A stretch of 64,000 nucleotides of DNA, taken from Ponticaulis koreensis DSM 19734 (GTDB taxonomy: Bacteria > Pseudomonadota > Alphaproteobacteria > Caulobacterales > Hyphomonadaceae). This document shows, one piece after another, positions 9,363-18,341 of this stretch. A program made the translations under genes and the position numbers. The notes under the pieces were generated by a model. The model was not told where the DNA came from and did not search any database. It saw nothing but the letters and a program-made list of their open reading frames with translations. Location of the stretch: contig NZ_ATVJ01000003.1 of NCBI RefSeq assembly GCF_000420665.1, positions 1 through 64,000 of the forward strand, read 5' to 3'. How positions within the stretch are numbered: position 1 is the first letter of the stretch; each line of letters begins with the position of its first letter.

Positions 9363-10233
9363 AGCTCTCACGATGCAATTCATCGAGAATACGACTGGTA
9401 TGCAAGTCGGGGCGCATGATGTTTCTTGCCCCCTCTGTGGACCTGATCGGAAATCGGCTCACAACCGAGTGCGGCGCGTCCTGCGCGTATTCGTCAAGCC
9501 TGACGGTTTCGCGTCCTATACGTGCGCTCGGTGCGGCGCTGACGGTTTTTTCCTACCTGATGGAAAGCGAGAAGTCCGAAAGCCTCACAGCTCGCCTTCT
9601 ATGTCGGTGGTGAAACCTAATCACGATGCCAAGCAGCGTAAGAAAGCAAGATTTCTTTGGTCGCGATCCGTGCCACCCGAAGAGACCGTAAAACGGTATC
9701 TACGTTCTCGAGGATATCGAGGCGAGATTCCACTAACAGCTCGCTTTCTACCGGCGCGCTATGGTCATCACCCGGCAATGATTACCGCTTTCGGAATGGC
9801 AGAAGAAGTTGAATGCGGGCGTTATGAAATCTCGGCTGAAAATGTTCAGGGCGTTCACCTGACACTATTGAAACCTGACGGTAGCGCAAAAGCTGGCACT
9901 GACCGGGACAAGATCATGGTCGGGCCTTCTAAGGGCTTTCCGATCATGTTTGTCCCGCCAAACGATGCCCTTGGGTTGATTATATCTGAGGGCATTGAAA
10001 ACGGGCTTTCTGCGCAAGAGGCAACGGGGTTGGGGCTTTGGGTGGCAGGATCGGCGGGGCGGCTTGGCTCACTTGCAGCTGCTGTTCCCTCATTCGTGGA
10101 ATGCGTGACGATCGTTGCTGATGATGACGGGTCGGGCCGCAAAGGTGCGCGATCGCTTGCCTATGCATTGGCAGAGCGAGACATTGAAGTGCTCTGCACG
10201 GTGTCTCTTGATGAAGAGGAGGCCGCCGCATGA
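9355..10233 (+). CDS. Toprim/primase-like replication protein
   Basis: 292 residues. An N-terminal zinc-finger pattern (C25-x2-C28 ... C57-x2-C60) resembles the CHC2-type DNA-binding fingers of primases. A C-terminal Toprim-like domain follows: ISEGIENGLSA gives the glutamate motif and VADDDGSG the DxD motif. The likely role is primer synthesis on the element's own DNA during phage-like or satellite replication. The ATG at 9355 overlaps the previous stop. Upstream in-frame starts would run deep into the preceding gene and were rejected. The stop overlaps the following ATPase gene by ATGA. Primase and ATPase as a coupled pair are typical of satellites and plasmid-phage replicons. Confidence 0.8.
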   Translation: MSEALTMQFIENTTGMQVGAHDVSCPLCGPDRKSAHNRVRRVLRVFVKPDGFASYTCARCGADGFFLPDGKREVRKPHSSPSMSVVKPNHDAKQRKKARFLWSRSVPPEETVKRYLRSRGYRGEIPLTARFLPARYGHHPAMITAFGMAEEVECGRYEISAENVQGVHLTLLKPDGSAKAGTDRDKIMVGPSKGFPIMFVPPNDALGLIISEGIENGLSAQEATGLGLWVAGSAGRLGSLAAAVPSFVECVTIVADDDGSGRKGARSLAYALAERDIEVLCTVSLDEEEAAA

Positions 10234-11447
10234 CGCTCGACGTAAACGACATTCATCGAGAATTTGGAATTGATGCGGTGCGCGACGTTATGGATGGGGC
10301 TGGACCGGTCCGGCCTCGCGAGGTTGAACGTCCTGTAAAGGCGTCTCCTTTCATCGTCATCGATCCGTCAAGTCTACCAGCTCGACAGTGCCTTTATGGG
10401 CGGAATATCTTTCGCAAGTATCTTCACGTCACAGTCGCGCCTGGGGGCGTCGGCAAGTCCAATCTGGCGATTGCAGAAAGCCTCGCAATGGTCGCTTGTC
10501 GAAACCTGCTAGGGCAATGGGTGAAAGAGCCTCTGAACGTTTGGTATTTCAATCTTGAAGATCCACTCGATGAAATCCAACGGCGCTTTGCGGCGGCAAT
10601 CCAACACTACGGGCTGAAACAGGAAGACCTGAAGGGCAAGCTCTACATCGATAGCGGGCGCGATCAGCGGCTTGTGATGGCTTCCATCGAAAAGAACCGG
10701 CCTTTGATCAATGAGGCCACGTCGAAAGCCGTACTTGCAGAGATGCAGGAAAAGAAAATTGACGTTGTAATCATTGACCCTTTTATCAGCTCTCACGCGG
10801 TCAACGAAAACGACAACGTTGGAATTGATATGGTCGCGAAGGAATGGGCTCGCATTGCCGACAAGGCTAATGCAGCGGTTCATCTGATACACCATACCCG
10901 CAAGGCTTCAGGCGATGCGGAAGTGAACGCCGAAAGTTCACGAGGTGGCAAGGCACTCACGGATGCAGCTCGCGACGTTCGGACAATTAACCGAATGACT
11001 GAGGAACAAGGCGCGGAAGCTGGTGTAGACAATCACCGGCGCTTTTTCCGCGTTATCTCTGACAAATGCAATCTTGCACCACCTGCTGAACGCTCTGACT
11101 GGTACTGTCTGGAAAGCGAGACGCTTGCGAACGGCGACAGTGTAGGCGTGGTGGTGCCGTGGTCCTGGCCTAACCAATTCGACGAACTGACACCCGAACT
11201 TGTGCGAGATGTTCAGAAGGCTCTGGCAGGCCAGAACAAGCGGTCAAATGTGCAGGCGAGTGATTGGGCCGGTTACGCTATTGCAGAGGTGTTTGGGTTC
11301 GATGCCGACGATAAAGCACACAAGGCGAAGATTAAGAAATGGATCGCGCATTGGCTCAAGATTGGAGTGTTGATCGAAACAAAAATCACCGATGAAAAGG
11401 GCAAGTCTCGCCCCGTTCTGGACCGGGGAGAATGGCAAGATGTGTGA
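10230..11447 (+). CDS. RepA/DnaB-type AAA ATPase (AAA_25-like helicase)
   Basis: 405 residues with Walker A PGGVGKS at 71-77, Walker B DVVIIDP at 178-184 and a downstream HLIHHTRK motif. This arrangement is that of the RecA-fold hexameric RepA/AAA_25 helicases. The C-terminal part (KIKKWIAHWLKIGVLIE) looks like a winged-helix tail. It starts on the ATGA that ends the primase gene, so the two form one replication unit. Expected role: unwinding the element's origin for autonomous replication. No origin could be located with confidence; the direct repeats at 11471-11538 just downstream are a candidate. Confidence 0.8.
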   Translation: MTLDVNDIHREFGIDAVRDVMDGAGPVRPREVERPVKASPFIVIDPSSLPARQCLYGRNIFRKYLHVTVAPGGVGKSNLAIAESLAMVACRNLLGQWVKEPLNVWYFNLEDPLDEIQRRFAAAIQHYGLKQEDLKGKLYIDSGRDQRLVMASIEKNRPLINEATSKAVLAEMQEKKIDVVIIDPFISSHAVNENDNVGIDMVAKEWARIADKANAAVHLIHHTRKASGDAEVNAESSRGGKALTDAARDVRTINRMTEEQGAEAGVDNHRRFFRVISDKCNLAPPAERSDWYCLESETLANGDSVGVVVPWSWPNQFDELTPELVRDVQKALAGQNKRSNVQASDWAGYAIAEVFGFDADDKAHKAKIKKWIAHWLKIGVLIETKITDEKGKSRPVLDRGEWQDV

Positions 11448-11470
11448 TGTTCTCCACGTTGAAATCAGAA

Positions 11471-11538
11471 GTGCGGCAAGGTGCGGAAGTGGGGGCGTCT
11501 CCACCTTCAAATCCATAGTGCGACAAGGTGCGGAAGTG
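11471..11538. repeat. Two 21-bp direct repeats after the helicase gene (iteron-like)
   Basis: GTGCGGCAAGGTGCGGAAGTG at 11471-11491 recurs with one mismatch at 11518-11538, 47 bases apart. It lies between the helicase gene and the next small gene. Repeated protein-binding sites beside replication genes are often origin iterons or operators. Two copies are too few to decide. Confidence 0.55.
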
Positions 11539-11632
11539 CGGTGTGAAACCGTACCGCCCCACCACCTCCACCCTGTAAGGGGTGGGGTGGTGCGGGTGGG
11601 TAGGTCACAGCACAAATCAGAGTGGGGAAATC

Positions 11633-11881
11633 ATGAAGTATTCTAACACCTTTCCCGTGGTGCGGGCTCACCGTGGTCAACTGTTCATCGACTTCATGTG
11701 TGATGACGGCTTGGGCAAGATACCGGTGGCTAGCATAGCACTGACCAATCACGCGGCGGTCGGATTGCAACAGTTGCTCTATCGAGGGCTAGCTGACCTT
11801 CAGGCAGAAACCTGTGCTGCAATCCGTTCGTTGGATGCGAAAGACTTCGCTGAAGCACGAGACGACGAGGCGGGCGAATAA
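11633..11881 (+). CDS. Hypothetical protein, 82 aa, before terminase
   Basis: ATG at 11633 preceded by GTGGGGAAATC. The product is a compact soluble protein rich in Ala and Leu (IALTNHAAVGLQQLL) with an acidic end. It occupies the place where a small terminase subunit is usually found. However, it is short, and neither a helix-turn-helix nor an oligomerisation domain is evident, so I do not call it TerS. It could be a packaging or regulatory accessory. Confidence 0.55.
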   Translation: MKYSNTFPVVRAHRGQLFIDFMCDDGLGKIPVASIALTNHAAVGLQQLLYRGLADLQAETCAAIRSLDAKDFAEARDDEAGE

Positions 11882-11969
11882 TGGTCCCAATGCCCGCGTT
11901 TCTGTCTAGGGGCGAAACCGTCACCCCACCTTTCGTCGTTTCTCTCTCGAAAATTGGGAGGGTGCTGCG

Positions 11970-13487
11970 ATGAAAGACAGCACGAAACTCATATCGTTCC
12001 TCGAAACTCTGAAGATTCCAGAAGGGCCAAAAGCGGGCAAGCTTTTGAAGTTGGCACCTTTCCAAAAGCAATTCATTCGCGGTGCCTTCGACAAGGGCGT
12101 TAACATCGCTTGTTTGTCCATTGGTCGGGGGAACGCAAAAACGGCGCTATCGGCTGGTGTGGCATTGGCTGAACTGGTTGGCGTTTTGAATGATCAGCCT
12201 CGCCGGGAAATCATCATTGCCGCTCGCACACGTGATCAGGCGGCGATCTGCTACCAATTCGTCATTGGTTTCGTTCGCAGTCTCGAGGATGACAACGAGA
12301 AATCCAAGTTCACGATCCGCAAATCTCCACGTCTCGAAATCGAATATGACGATGGGGAAAGCTGGCACATCATCCGGTGTATTGCTGCGGATGGTAAAAC
12401 GGCACTCGGCACGGCTCCGACGCTCGTTATCATGGATGAACGCGGTCACTGGATGCTTGAACAAGGTGACGCTCTGGAAGCGGCGTTGATCTCTGGCTTG
12501 CACAAACGCGGCGGGCGGGCGCTCATTATTTCGACTTCTGCCCCTGACGATACACACCCGTTTTCACGCTGGCTCGATGAACCGCAAGAGGGCGTCTATG
12601 TTCAGGAACATCGCCCGGCGGCTGGAATACCGGCAGATGATCCGACAAGCCTTGAGGAGGCGAATCCCGGCGCGAAATATGGAATTGGTGCAAACCTGAA
12701 AACACTGGAAAAGGAAGTCAAGCGGGCAATCGCTCGCGGCGGTTCTGCCCTGACCTCCTTTCGTCTCTACAATCGAAACGAGCGCGTTTCAGACGAGAAC
12801 CGGGACGTGGTTCTGACCGTCGATGAATGGCTTGCCTGCGAGGCTTCAGAGCCACCGGCGCGACAAGGCCAAGTCGTGATCGGAATTGATTTAGGCGGCT
12901 CGGCTTCCATGTCTGCTGCGGCGTTCTACTGGCCTGAAACGGGCCGTCTCGAATGTGTCGGCACCTTCCCGTCGAATCCTGGTCTGCTGGATCGCGGGCA
13001 ACGCGACGGCGTTGGGGATCGCTATGTGGAGATGAACCGACGCGGGGAACTTGCAACGCTTGGTGATCAGACAGTGCCGATTGCAGCATGGCTCGGCCAC
13101 ACAATAACTCTCGTTGAAGGTGAGACGGTTGCGGCGATCATTGCCGACAGGTTCAAGCAAGCTGAACTTGGCGAGGCTATACAGGCGGTGGGCATTCGTT
13201 CACCGGTGATCTGGCGCGGTACAGGCTGGCGCGATGGCAATGAAGACGTGGAACGTTTTCAGCGGGCCGCTTATGACGGGCAGGTCATTTCGACGCCTTC
13301 GCTTCTGCTTCGATCTGCCTTTGCTGATGCGGTAGTGCTTCGCGATCCTGCGAACAATGCCAAACTTGCAAAAGGCCGTTCACGAGGCCGGATTGATCCG
13401 GTTCAAGCCTCAGTGATCGCAGTTGCTGAAGGCGCCCGCATTATGGCGCGACCTCTTCACCAAGGGGGGCGCATGGCATGGGGATGA
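11970..13487 (+). CDS. Phage terminase large subunit
   Basis: 505 residues. The ATPase half has an atypical Walker A (SIGRGNAKT, 50-58), as is common in large terminases, and Walker B LVIMDE ending at D156-E157. A C-terminal RNase H-like nuclease domain begins with VVIGIDLGGS (D307). The protein would cut concatemeric DNA and pump it into proheads through the portal. ATG at 11970 follows GGGAGGGTGCTGCG. The gene overlaps the HNH gene by 10 bases. No clear small subunit precedes it, so a diverged TerS, the HNH protein or a helper phage's TerS may supply DNA recognition. Confidence 0.9.
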   Translation: MKDSTKLISFLETLKIPEGPKAGKLLKLAPFQKQFIRGAFDKGVNIACLSIGRGNAKTALSAGVALAELVGVLNDQPRREIIIAARTRDQAAICYQFVIGFVRSLEDDNEKSKFTIRKSPRLEIEYDDGESWHIIRCIAADGKTALGTAPTLVIMDERGHWMLEQGDALEAALISGLHKRGGRALIISTSAPDDTHPFSRWLDEPQEGVYVQEHRPAAGIPADDPTSLEEANPGAKYGIGANLKTLEKEVKRAIARGGSALTSFRLYNRNERVSDENRDVVLTVDEWLACEASEPPARQGQVVIGIDLGGSASMSAAAFYWPETGRLECVGTFPSNPGLLDRGQRDGVGDRYVEMNRRGELATLGDQTVPIAAWLGHTITLVEGETVAAIIADRFKQAELGEAIQAVGIRSPVIWRGTGWRDGNEDVERFQRAAYDGQVISTPSLLLRSAFADAVVLRDPANNAKLAKGRSRGRIDPVQASVIAVAEGARIMARPLHQGGRMAWG

Positions 13488-13801
13488 AATCTTTCAAACG
13501 GTATTCCCGGCACATCACACGCGGGCCGCGCTGGAAGGCGCTCCGGGTGCAGGCGCTTCAACGCGACGGCTGGAAATGCGTTTGTTGCGCTGAAAAAATC
13601 GGGCTCGAAATCGATCACATTAAACCAGTGCGGGATCGGCCAGACCTCGCATGGTCACTCGAAAATTTACAGACTTTGTGCGGGCAATGCCACGCAAAGA
13701 AAACCAGAATTGAAACCGGCTACAAGCCGCTTTCTCCAAAACGCCAGCAATGGCGAACCCTGCTTCGGGAGAAGCAGTTGCCCTCAGAAGGAAACTTTTA
13801 A
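13478..13801 (+). CDS. HNH endonuclease, phage packaging type
   Basis: 107 residues with the classical HNH layout: CVCC (34-37), E45-I-D46-H47, N63 and CGQCH (68-72), giving a zinc-structured beta-beta-alpha metal nuclease. Such proteins sit beside terminases in HK97-like phages and in capsid-forming satellites, where they assist cleavage at cos or pac sites. The gene overlaps the terminase stop by 10 bases, and the capsid gene follows after one base. Confidence 0.9.
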   Translation: MGMKSFKRYSRHITRGPRWKALRVQALQRDGWKCVCCAEKIGLEIDHIKPVRDRPDLAWSLENLQTLCGQCHAKKTRIETGYKPLSPKRQQWRTLLREKQLPSEGNF

Positions 13802-13802
13802 A

Positions 13803-15056
13803 ATGCTCAATTCGGTAAAAATCTCACATCGCCAATCAGAGATTCGGCAGTCGCTTGCCGCGCTCGTTGGCAAAACTGAACTCACTGACGACGAAACCCG
13901 TTCAATGGAAAGCTTGGACAATGAATATCGCCAGAACGAAACCAAATATCGCGCGGCGCTGATTTCTGAAGACGAAGAACGACGCGAAGCGGGGAAGGAA
14001 CTCGAAACCCGCTCAGACCGTGAATGGTCAAATTTGATGACTGGTTTCGAAATGCGGCAGGTAGCACTTGCTCTTGATGAAGGCCGTTCACTCGATGGCC
14101 GCACTGCGGAAATCGTCTCTGAACTTCGTTCAAAAGGCGGCTATCGGGGAATGCCCGTTCCTTGGGAAGCTCTGGAACTCCGTGCCGGTGAGACGGTAGC
14201 AAGTGGCACACCTGACCCTATCCGAACAGTGCCAATTATTGATCGTCTTTTTGCGTCGTCAGTGGCGGCACAAATGGGTGCATCTATGATCAATATCGAC
14301 TCTGGCGAGGTGGAATATCCCGTCACGTCGTCGTCAGTCGCGGCTGGTTGGGCAAATGGTGAAACCGCCAATGTTGCAGGGCCGTCTGCTTATGCGACTG
14401 TTGATCGCCCGCTCGCCCCTGATAACACGCTCGGCATTCAAATGCGTTTGACGCGAAAGTCACTCAAGCAATCCGGTGCAGGGCTTGAGCAGGCGGTACG
14501 ACGCGACATGAACGGCGCTATTTCTGAGGCATTGGACGCGGCAGTGTTTCAGGGCTCTGGATCGGCCGGCGAACCTACTGGCATTCTTGCGGGCGCGTCG
14601 GGTTGGAGCATCACCGAAACCGATGTCAGTGCAGCGGCAGACTATTCGGTTTTTCGGGCGGCGGCGGTGCGTTTCATGACCGCCAATGCGGCGTCCGGCA
14701 CTCAGAACGTGAATTTGCTTTTGCGCCCTGAAATCTTCGATTCAATGGACGCTGACCTGATTTCAGGAACGGCTGTGTCTCAATGGGATCGTCTGACAGC
14801 GAAAATCGGGAAGGTTATTCTTTCAAGCAACGCGCTGGCGGCTCCGACTGGCGATCCTGCTGAATCGTCTGCCATTCTCACGACTTCAGTCGGCGGCGTT
14901 CCTCCGATCTATGTCGGCACATGGGGCGCAATCGATCTTATTCGCGATCCGTTCTCCGACGCGCAATCCGGCGGGCTTCGTCTGACGGCTCTGACAACTA
15001 TGGACGTGACGATTTCGCGGGCTGTGCAAATCGAAGTTCTGACGGGACTGCAATAA
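13803..15056 (+). CDS. HK97-type major capsid protein
   Basis: 417 residues from the ATG at 13803; a longer upstream frame overlaps the HNH gene and is not needed. The N-terminal ~110 residues are charged and helical (delta/scaffold-like region). The HK97 fold region then follows, with DRLFASSVAAQMGA, GEVEYPVTSSSVAAGWANG and a G-loop/E-loop-like segment around QMRLTRKSLKQSG. It would form the icosahedral shell, with the delta domain removed by the protease encoded next. The usual HK97 order is portal-protease-capsid; here capsid precedes protease and portal. Confidence 0.88.
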   Translation: MLNSVKISHRQSEIRQSLAALVGKTELTDDETRSMESLDNEYRQNETKYRAALISEDEERREAGKELETRSDREWSNLMTGFEMRQVALALDEGRSLDGRTAEIVSELRSKGGYRGMPVPWEALELRAGETVASGTPDPIRTVPIIDRLFASSVAAQMGASMINIDSGEVEYPVTSSSVAAGWANGETANVAGPSAYATVDRPLAPDNTLGIQMRLTRKSLKQSGAGLEQAVRRDMNGAISEALDAAVFQGSGSAGEPTGILAGASGWSITETDVSAAADYSVFRAAAVRFMTANAASGTQNVNLLLRPEIFDSMDADLISGTAVSQWDRLTAKIGKVILSSNALAAPTGDPAESSAILTTSVGGVPPIYVGTWGAIDLIRDPFSDAQSGGLRLTALTTMDVTISRAVQIEVLTGLQ

Positions 15057-15625
15057 TGCTCTGGGCAGGCTCCAAAGGCGGGCTTGAAGTCCGATCCCTC
15101 GCAGATGGGGCGACCTGCCTGGGGGGCCGCTTCCCTTATGCCGTGCCAACTGTCTTGCGGGACGGTCGGCAACGGCTCCGGGAAATGTTTGAACGAAGGG
15201 CATTCGGGAAATCGATTGCGGAAAACTCAGACGTACATTTCCTCGTGCATCATGACTTTGACAGGCCATTAGCCAGCCGGTTGGCGGGGAGTCTGGAAGT
15301 CACAGACACAGACGACGCTCTGACCTTTGAGGCGCGGCTCTCTCAGGAAATGCGCGGCGTGGGATATGTGCGTGATTTCCTTGCGGCCTTGGCGTCTGGT
15401 CTGGTCGGCGGCATTTCTCCCGGCTTCTCCGTGCCGGAAGGTGGCGAGCGTGTGACGCGGGATTCAGACGGCCTATTGCGAACCGTGATGGCGGCGAACC
15501 TCGTGGAACTCTCGGCGGTTACTCGCCCTGCCTATCCGACGGCGCAAGTAGAGGCTCGAAACTGGAATCCCCAAACATCGTTGGAGACATCAACGATGTT
15601 TCATCTTAGCCGCTGGAGGCTCTGA
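15056..15625 (+). CDS. HK97 prohead maturation protease (U35 family)
   Basis: 189 residues. The ATG at 15056 shares its A with the capsid gene's TAA, so translation is probably coupled. Histidines in HFLVHHDFDRPLAS (H65/H66) and the serine in ELSAVTRPAYP (S153) match the catalytic signatures of Peptidase_U35 prohead proteases. The expected role is cleavage of the capsid delta domain and of itself during maturation. The length is normal for the family. It lies downstream rather than upstream of the capsid gene. Confidence 0.85.
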   Translation: MLWAGSKGGLEVRSLADGATCLGGRFPYAVPTVLRDGRQRLREMFERRAFGKSIAENSDVHFLVHHDFDRPLASRLAGSLEVTDTDDALTFEARLSQEMRGVGYVRDFLAALASGLVGGISPGFSVPEGGERVTRDSDGLLRTVMAANLVELSAVTRPAYPTAQVEARNWNPQTSLETSTMFHLSRWRL

Positions 15626-15626
15626 C

Positions 15627-16196
15627 ATGGCGACGACCCTAAAACAACAGGAAGCGATCCCGGCAGAACGTCCTGAAGTCACGCAATTCGCTCATTGGGA
15701 ACTTCCGACCGGCGTAGAAGGGCACGGCGTTGCAACGGTGAATGTAGAGGCGGTGTGGCAACGGCTGGAAAGCTGGATTGCCTATCGTTGGGGCGAACGC
15801 TCTGTGATCTGGACGGTACAAGGCGGGGGCGAGTGGCAAGCGCCTCTGTATCCAGCGACCATCGCGACAATCGAAGTTTGGCAAGATGATGCCTGGGCCG
15901 AAACAACTCTGACGGCTGGGCCGCTTGGCGGTCTGGATACGACTGATGGGGAAACCTATCGAGTGACGGCAACGGTTGGAAGCACTGATGACCCGCCGGA
16001 AGCGGTGCAGGAAGCTTTCAGGCGGCTTCACGAATACTCGCGCGGCATTGCCGAACAATTCAAAGATTCGTTCGCTTACATTGGCCATGGCGACGGAGAG
16101 ACGCGCATTGCGGCGTTCGCAGCAAAGGCAATGTCATTGAGCGGGGCAGCTGATCTTTTGCGCAAGTATCGGAGGGCCGGAAATGTGGCCATTTAA
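15627..16196 (+). CDS. Head-tail connector / head-completion-like protein
   Basis: 189 residues beginning one base after the protease stop. The C-terminal half (PPEAVQEAFRRLHEYSRGIAEQF) has the helical pattern of gp6-like connector proteins. The N-terminal half is beta-rich with many Trp residues and is unfamiliar to me. By position between protease and portal, and by overlap with the portal gene (16183-16196), it is most likely the ring that closes the filled head. The family assignment is moderate. Confidence 0.6.
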   Translation: MATTLKQQEAIPAERPEVTQFAHWELPTGVEGHGVATVNVEAVWQRLESWIAYRWGERSVIWTVQGGGEWQAPLYPATIATIEVWQDDAWAETTLTAGPLGGLDTTDGETYRVTATVGSTDDPPEAVQEAFRRLHEYSRGIAEQFKDSFAYIGHGDGETRIAAFAAKAMSLSGAADLLRKYRRAGNVAI

Positions 16197-17232
16197 GCGG
16201 AAAGAAGAAAAGCGGTCTACGTCGTCTGGCTTTACGGCTGAAATCATGGCCGCTCGCGAAGCATATATTTCGGGCCGGTCTGGTATCGGGCAACTTACAG
16301 CAACGGTGCAAAGTTGCGTTTCATTGTGGGAAGGCGGTCTAAGCCTTGCTGATGTTAAGGGAACGGACTTTCTGGACCGGCGCACTTTGGCGCTCACCGC
16401 ACGGGCTTTGGCCTTGCGCGGCGAAGCGGTGTTTTTAATTCGTGACGGACTTATTCCTTGTTCTGATTGGGATCTGAAAACCCGTGACGCTGAACCGCTC
16501 GCCTATCGGGTTTCAATTTCTGAAGCTGGCGGTGGACGCACGGAAACGGCACTTGCCGGTGAGGTGCTTCACTTTCGAATCGGGGCCGATGTGTCAGCGC
16601 CTTATTACGGCACGGCACCACTGAAGCGGGCTCAACTCACGGCGGGACTATTACAGGCCGTGGAAACGGCTTTGTCTGAAGTCTATGAGACCGCCCCAAT
16701 TGCTTCTCAGATTGTGCCATTCCCTGAAGCTCCTGAAACTGACATTGAGGCGCTGGCACGGGGGTTTCGAGGCAATCGCGGCAAGGTGCTGATCAGGGAA
16801 AGCATGAATGTCACGGCGGCAGGTGGTCCCGGGCCAATGAGCGATTGGAAATCAAACGATCTTACACCAGACCTGTCTAAAGCCATGACACGAGAAACGC
16901 TGAATCAGGCGCGTGACGCAATCTGTCTGGCGTTTGGTGTACTGCCCGGCCTTGCCAATGCAGCGACGACCGGGCCGCTCGTGAGAGAAGCTCAAAGGCA
17001 TGTTGCCCAATGGCAGCTACAACCCATTGCGGCGCTCATGGCAGAAGAGGCAAGCGCCAAGCTCGGTGGCTCTATTTCAATCGACACATTGCGACCATTA
17101 CAAGCCTTCGACGCTGGCGGTCGGGCTCGTGCAATCACAGCAATCATTGGCGCTCTGGCGCAAGCGAAAGAGGCTGGAATTGATCCTAAACAAGCGATGG
17201 AAATGGTAGATTGGGGAAATGAGTATGACTGA
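16183..17232 (+). CDS. HK97-type portal protein
   Basis: 349 residues starting MWPFKRKEEKR, a typical short basic portal N-terminus. Portal-like segments include EVLHFRIGADVSAPYYGTAP (the usual L-H-x-R/K and G-x-S/A-P motif), MSDWKSNDLTPDLSKA and AICLAFGVLPGL. It would form the dodecameric DNA entry channel at one capsid vertex and dock the terminase. It is somewhat shorter than the roughly 400-residue phage homologues. It overlaps the preceding gene by 14 bases and a 57-residue gene by 8 bases. Confidence 0.88.
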   Translation: MWPFKRKEEKRSTSSGFTAEIMAAREAYISGRSGIGQLTATVQSCVSLWEGGLSLADVKGTDFLDRRTLALTARALALRGEAVFLIRDGLIPCSDWDLKTRDAEPLAYRVSISEAGGGRTETALAGEVLHFRIGADVSAPYYGTAPLKRAQLTAGLLQAVETALSEVYETAPIASQIVPFPEAPETDIEALARGFRGNRGKVLIRESMNVTAAGGPGPMSDWKSNDLTPDLSKAMTRETLNQARDAICLAFGVLPGLANAATTGPLVREAQRHVAQWQLQPIAALMAEEASAKLGGSISIDTLRPLQAFDAGGRARAITAIIGALAQAKEAGIDPKQAMEMVDWGNEYD

Positions 17233-17398
17233 CGATGATAACCCGGCAACACCTGAACAGATACGTGAACTCGCAGAGCTGATGGTGCAAATACCACCGG
17301 ACCTTCGATCATTGGCTTGGTTCGAAATTCTCTCGATCAAGCATGGCTGTAAGGAAGCGGGCCGTAAGCCGTTTGATGAAATCGGGACTTTAAACTAG
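17225..17398 (+). CDS. Small protein, 57 aa, overlapping portal gene
   Basis: A short open frame with ATG at 17225, overlapping the portal stop by 8 bases. It starts MTDDDNPATPEQIRELAELM and ends with a basic and acidic segment. The overlap and the continuous use of all coding space in this operon argue that it is real. It is soluble and helical. Function unknown; it could be a tail-adaptor recruiter or a transcriptional accessory. Confidence 0.6.
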   Translation: MTDDDNPATPEQIRELAELMVQIPPDLRSLAWFEILSIKHGCKEAGRKPFDEIGTLN

Positions 17399-17400
17399 CC

Positions 17401-17450
17401 GATCAACAAGGGCGGTTTTCTTTTGTATTTTACACAAAAGAAGCTTGATC
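17401..17450. promoter_or_regulatory. Nested inverted repeats between head operon and next gene
   Basis: A 9-bp stem TTCTTTTGT/ACAAAAGAA (17418-17426 and 17434-17442) with a 7-base loop sits inside an outer GATCAA/TTGATC pair (17401-17406 and 17445-17450). It lies directly after the 57-residue gene and 30 bases before the next start. It may serve as a transcription stop for the head operon, as an operator, or both. The A/T-rich stem favours an operator. Confidence 0.5.
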
Positions 17451-17479
17451 GATCATGATTTGCACGATATACAAATGAC

Positions 17480-18142
17480 ATGAAAGCAGCAGCGTTTAAT
17501 GAGGCGGTAGCCAACATTTTCACACAGCCACTAAAAACAGTGACTGTTTATGCTCGCTTTTTGAAAGAGGCCGGATTGATGACCACCGGCGGAAGGGGGC
17601 GGAGCGCGCCTGAAATGACACCTCTCGACGGCGCACGGATGATCATTGCTCTTTTAACCACCGATGGCCCTTCGCAATGTGTAGAGCGGGTTAAGCGTTT
17701 TAGCGCGATACCTTTCTCGCCAGAATTCAAAAAGAATTATCGTGGCTATGAAACGATCACGCCGCAACGATTTGCAGAGTTGTTTCGAGGTCAGACGCTG
17801 GAAGAGGTGCTTGCGCACATTATTTCACTGCCCGGAACGATGGGCCTTGAAGCGGCTTCAGGTCGGTTCTTGAATGAAGGCTTTCACCTGAGAATATACG
17901 ACTTTGACGTTTTGGCCGAGTTGTTCCGATGGGAGATGCATGGCCAAGAAATCGTAGGTGAATTGGTCGTGCCTTTCAAAGGAAAGGTTATGTGCAATAC
18001 CGATTCAGGTTTTAAGCACATCGATGGCTTTGAGCCCATTTTGGGAGGTATTCGAACGAAGCGTTCCTGCGTTAGCGGGCAAATTTTCCAACTCGGCGTT
18101 GCTCTCGCTTGTGACGAGCAGAAAGTGCAGAAGCATGACTGA
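17480..18142 (+). CDS. Hypothetical protein of satellite, 220 aa
   Basis: Not a family I recognise. The N-terminal ~60 residues (FNEAVANIFTQPLKTVTVYARFLKEAGLMTTGG) look like a small helical DNA-binding fold, followed by a mixed alpha/beta region. No signal peptide or membrane segment. It is preceded by its own inverted repeat region and overlaps the next gene by 8 bases, so it may head an operon ending in the integrase. Regulator of the element is a reasonable guess. Confidence 0.6.
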   Translation: MKAAAFNEAVANIFTQPLKTVTVYARFLKEAGLMTTGGRGRSAPEMTPLDGARMIIALLTTDGPSQCVERVKRFSAIPFSPEFKKNYRGYETITPQRFAELFRGQTLEEVLAHIISLPGTMGLEAASGRFLNEGFHLRIYDFDVLAELFRWEMHGQEIVGELVVPFKGKVMCNTDSGFKHIDGFEPILGGIRTKRSCVSGQIFQLGVALACDEQKVQKHD

Positions 18143-18341
18143 TCGCCGTTCTGTCTTTACCAAACACGAGAAAAAGGCGCTGGCCGATTTGGCGCTGGAA
18201 TACGCTCCGAAATTTCGTTCGGCAGGGATGCCTGGCTGTTTTCGTCAGTCGCGAAATGGCGAAACTATAGAAGTTCTGATCGGTGAAGCCTCGACGATCT
18301 CCAAGCCTGATAACAACGACTGGGATGAGGTGTTGAAATGA
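18135..18341 (+). CDS. Small protein before integrase, 68 aa
   Basis: ATG at 18135 overlaps the previous stop; its own stop overlaps the integrase ATG by ATGA (18338-18341). The protein is basic at its N-terminus (RRSVFTKHEKKALADLALEY) and acidic at its end. Size and tight coupling to the integrase would suit a recombination directionality factor, but no excisionase helix-turn-helix can be identified. Function unknown. Confidence 0.6.
   Translation: MTDRRSVFTKHEKKALADLALEYAPKFRSAGMPGCFRQSRNGETIEVLIGEASTISKPDNNDWDEVLK

Noticed and set aside
11633-11881. Small terminase subunit
   Set aside because: The position is right, but the product is only 82 residues and has no helix-turn-helix or oligomerisation domain that I can see.
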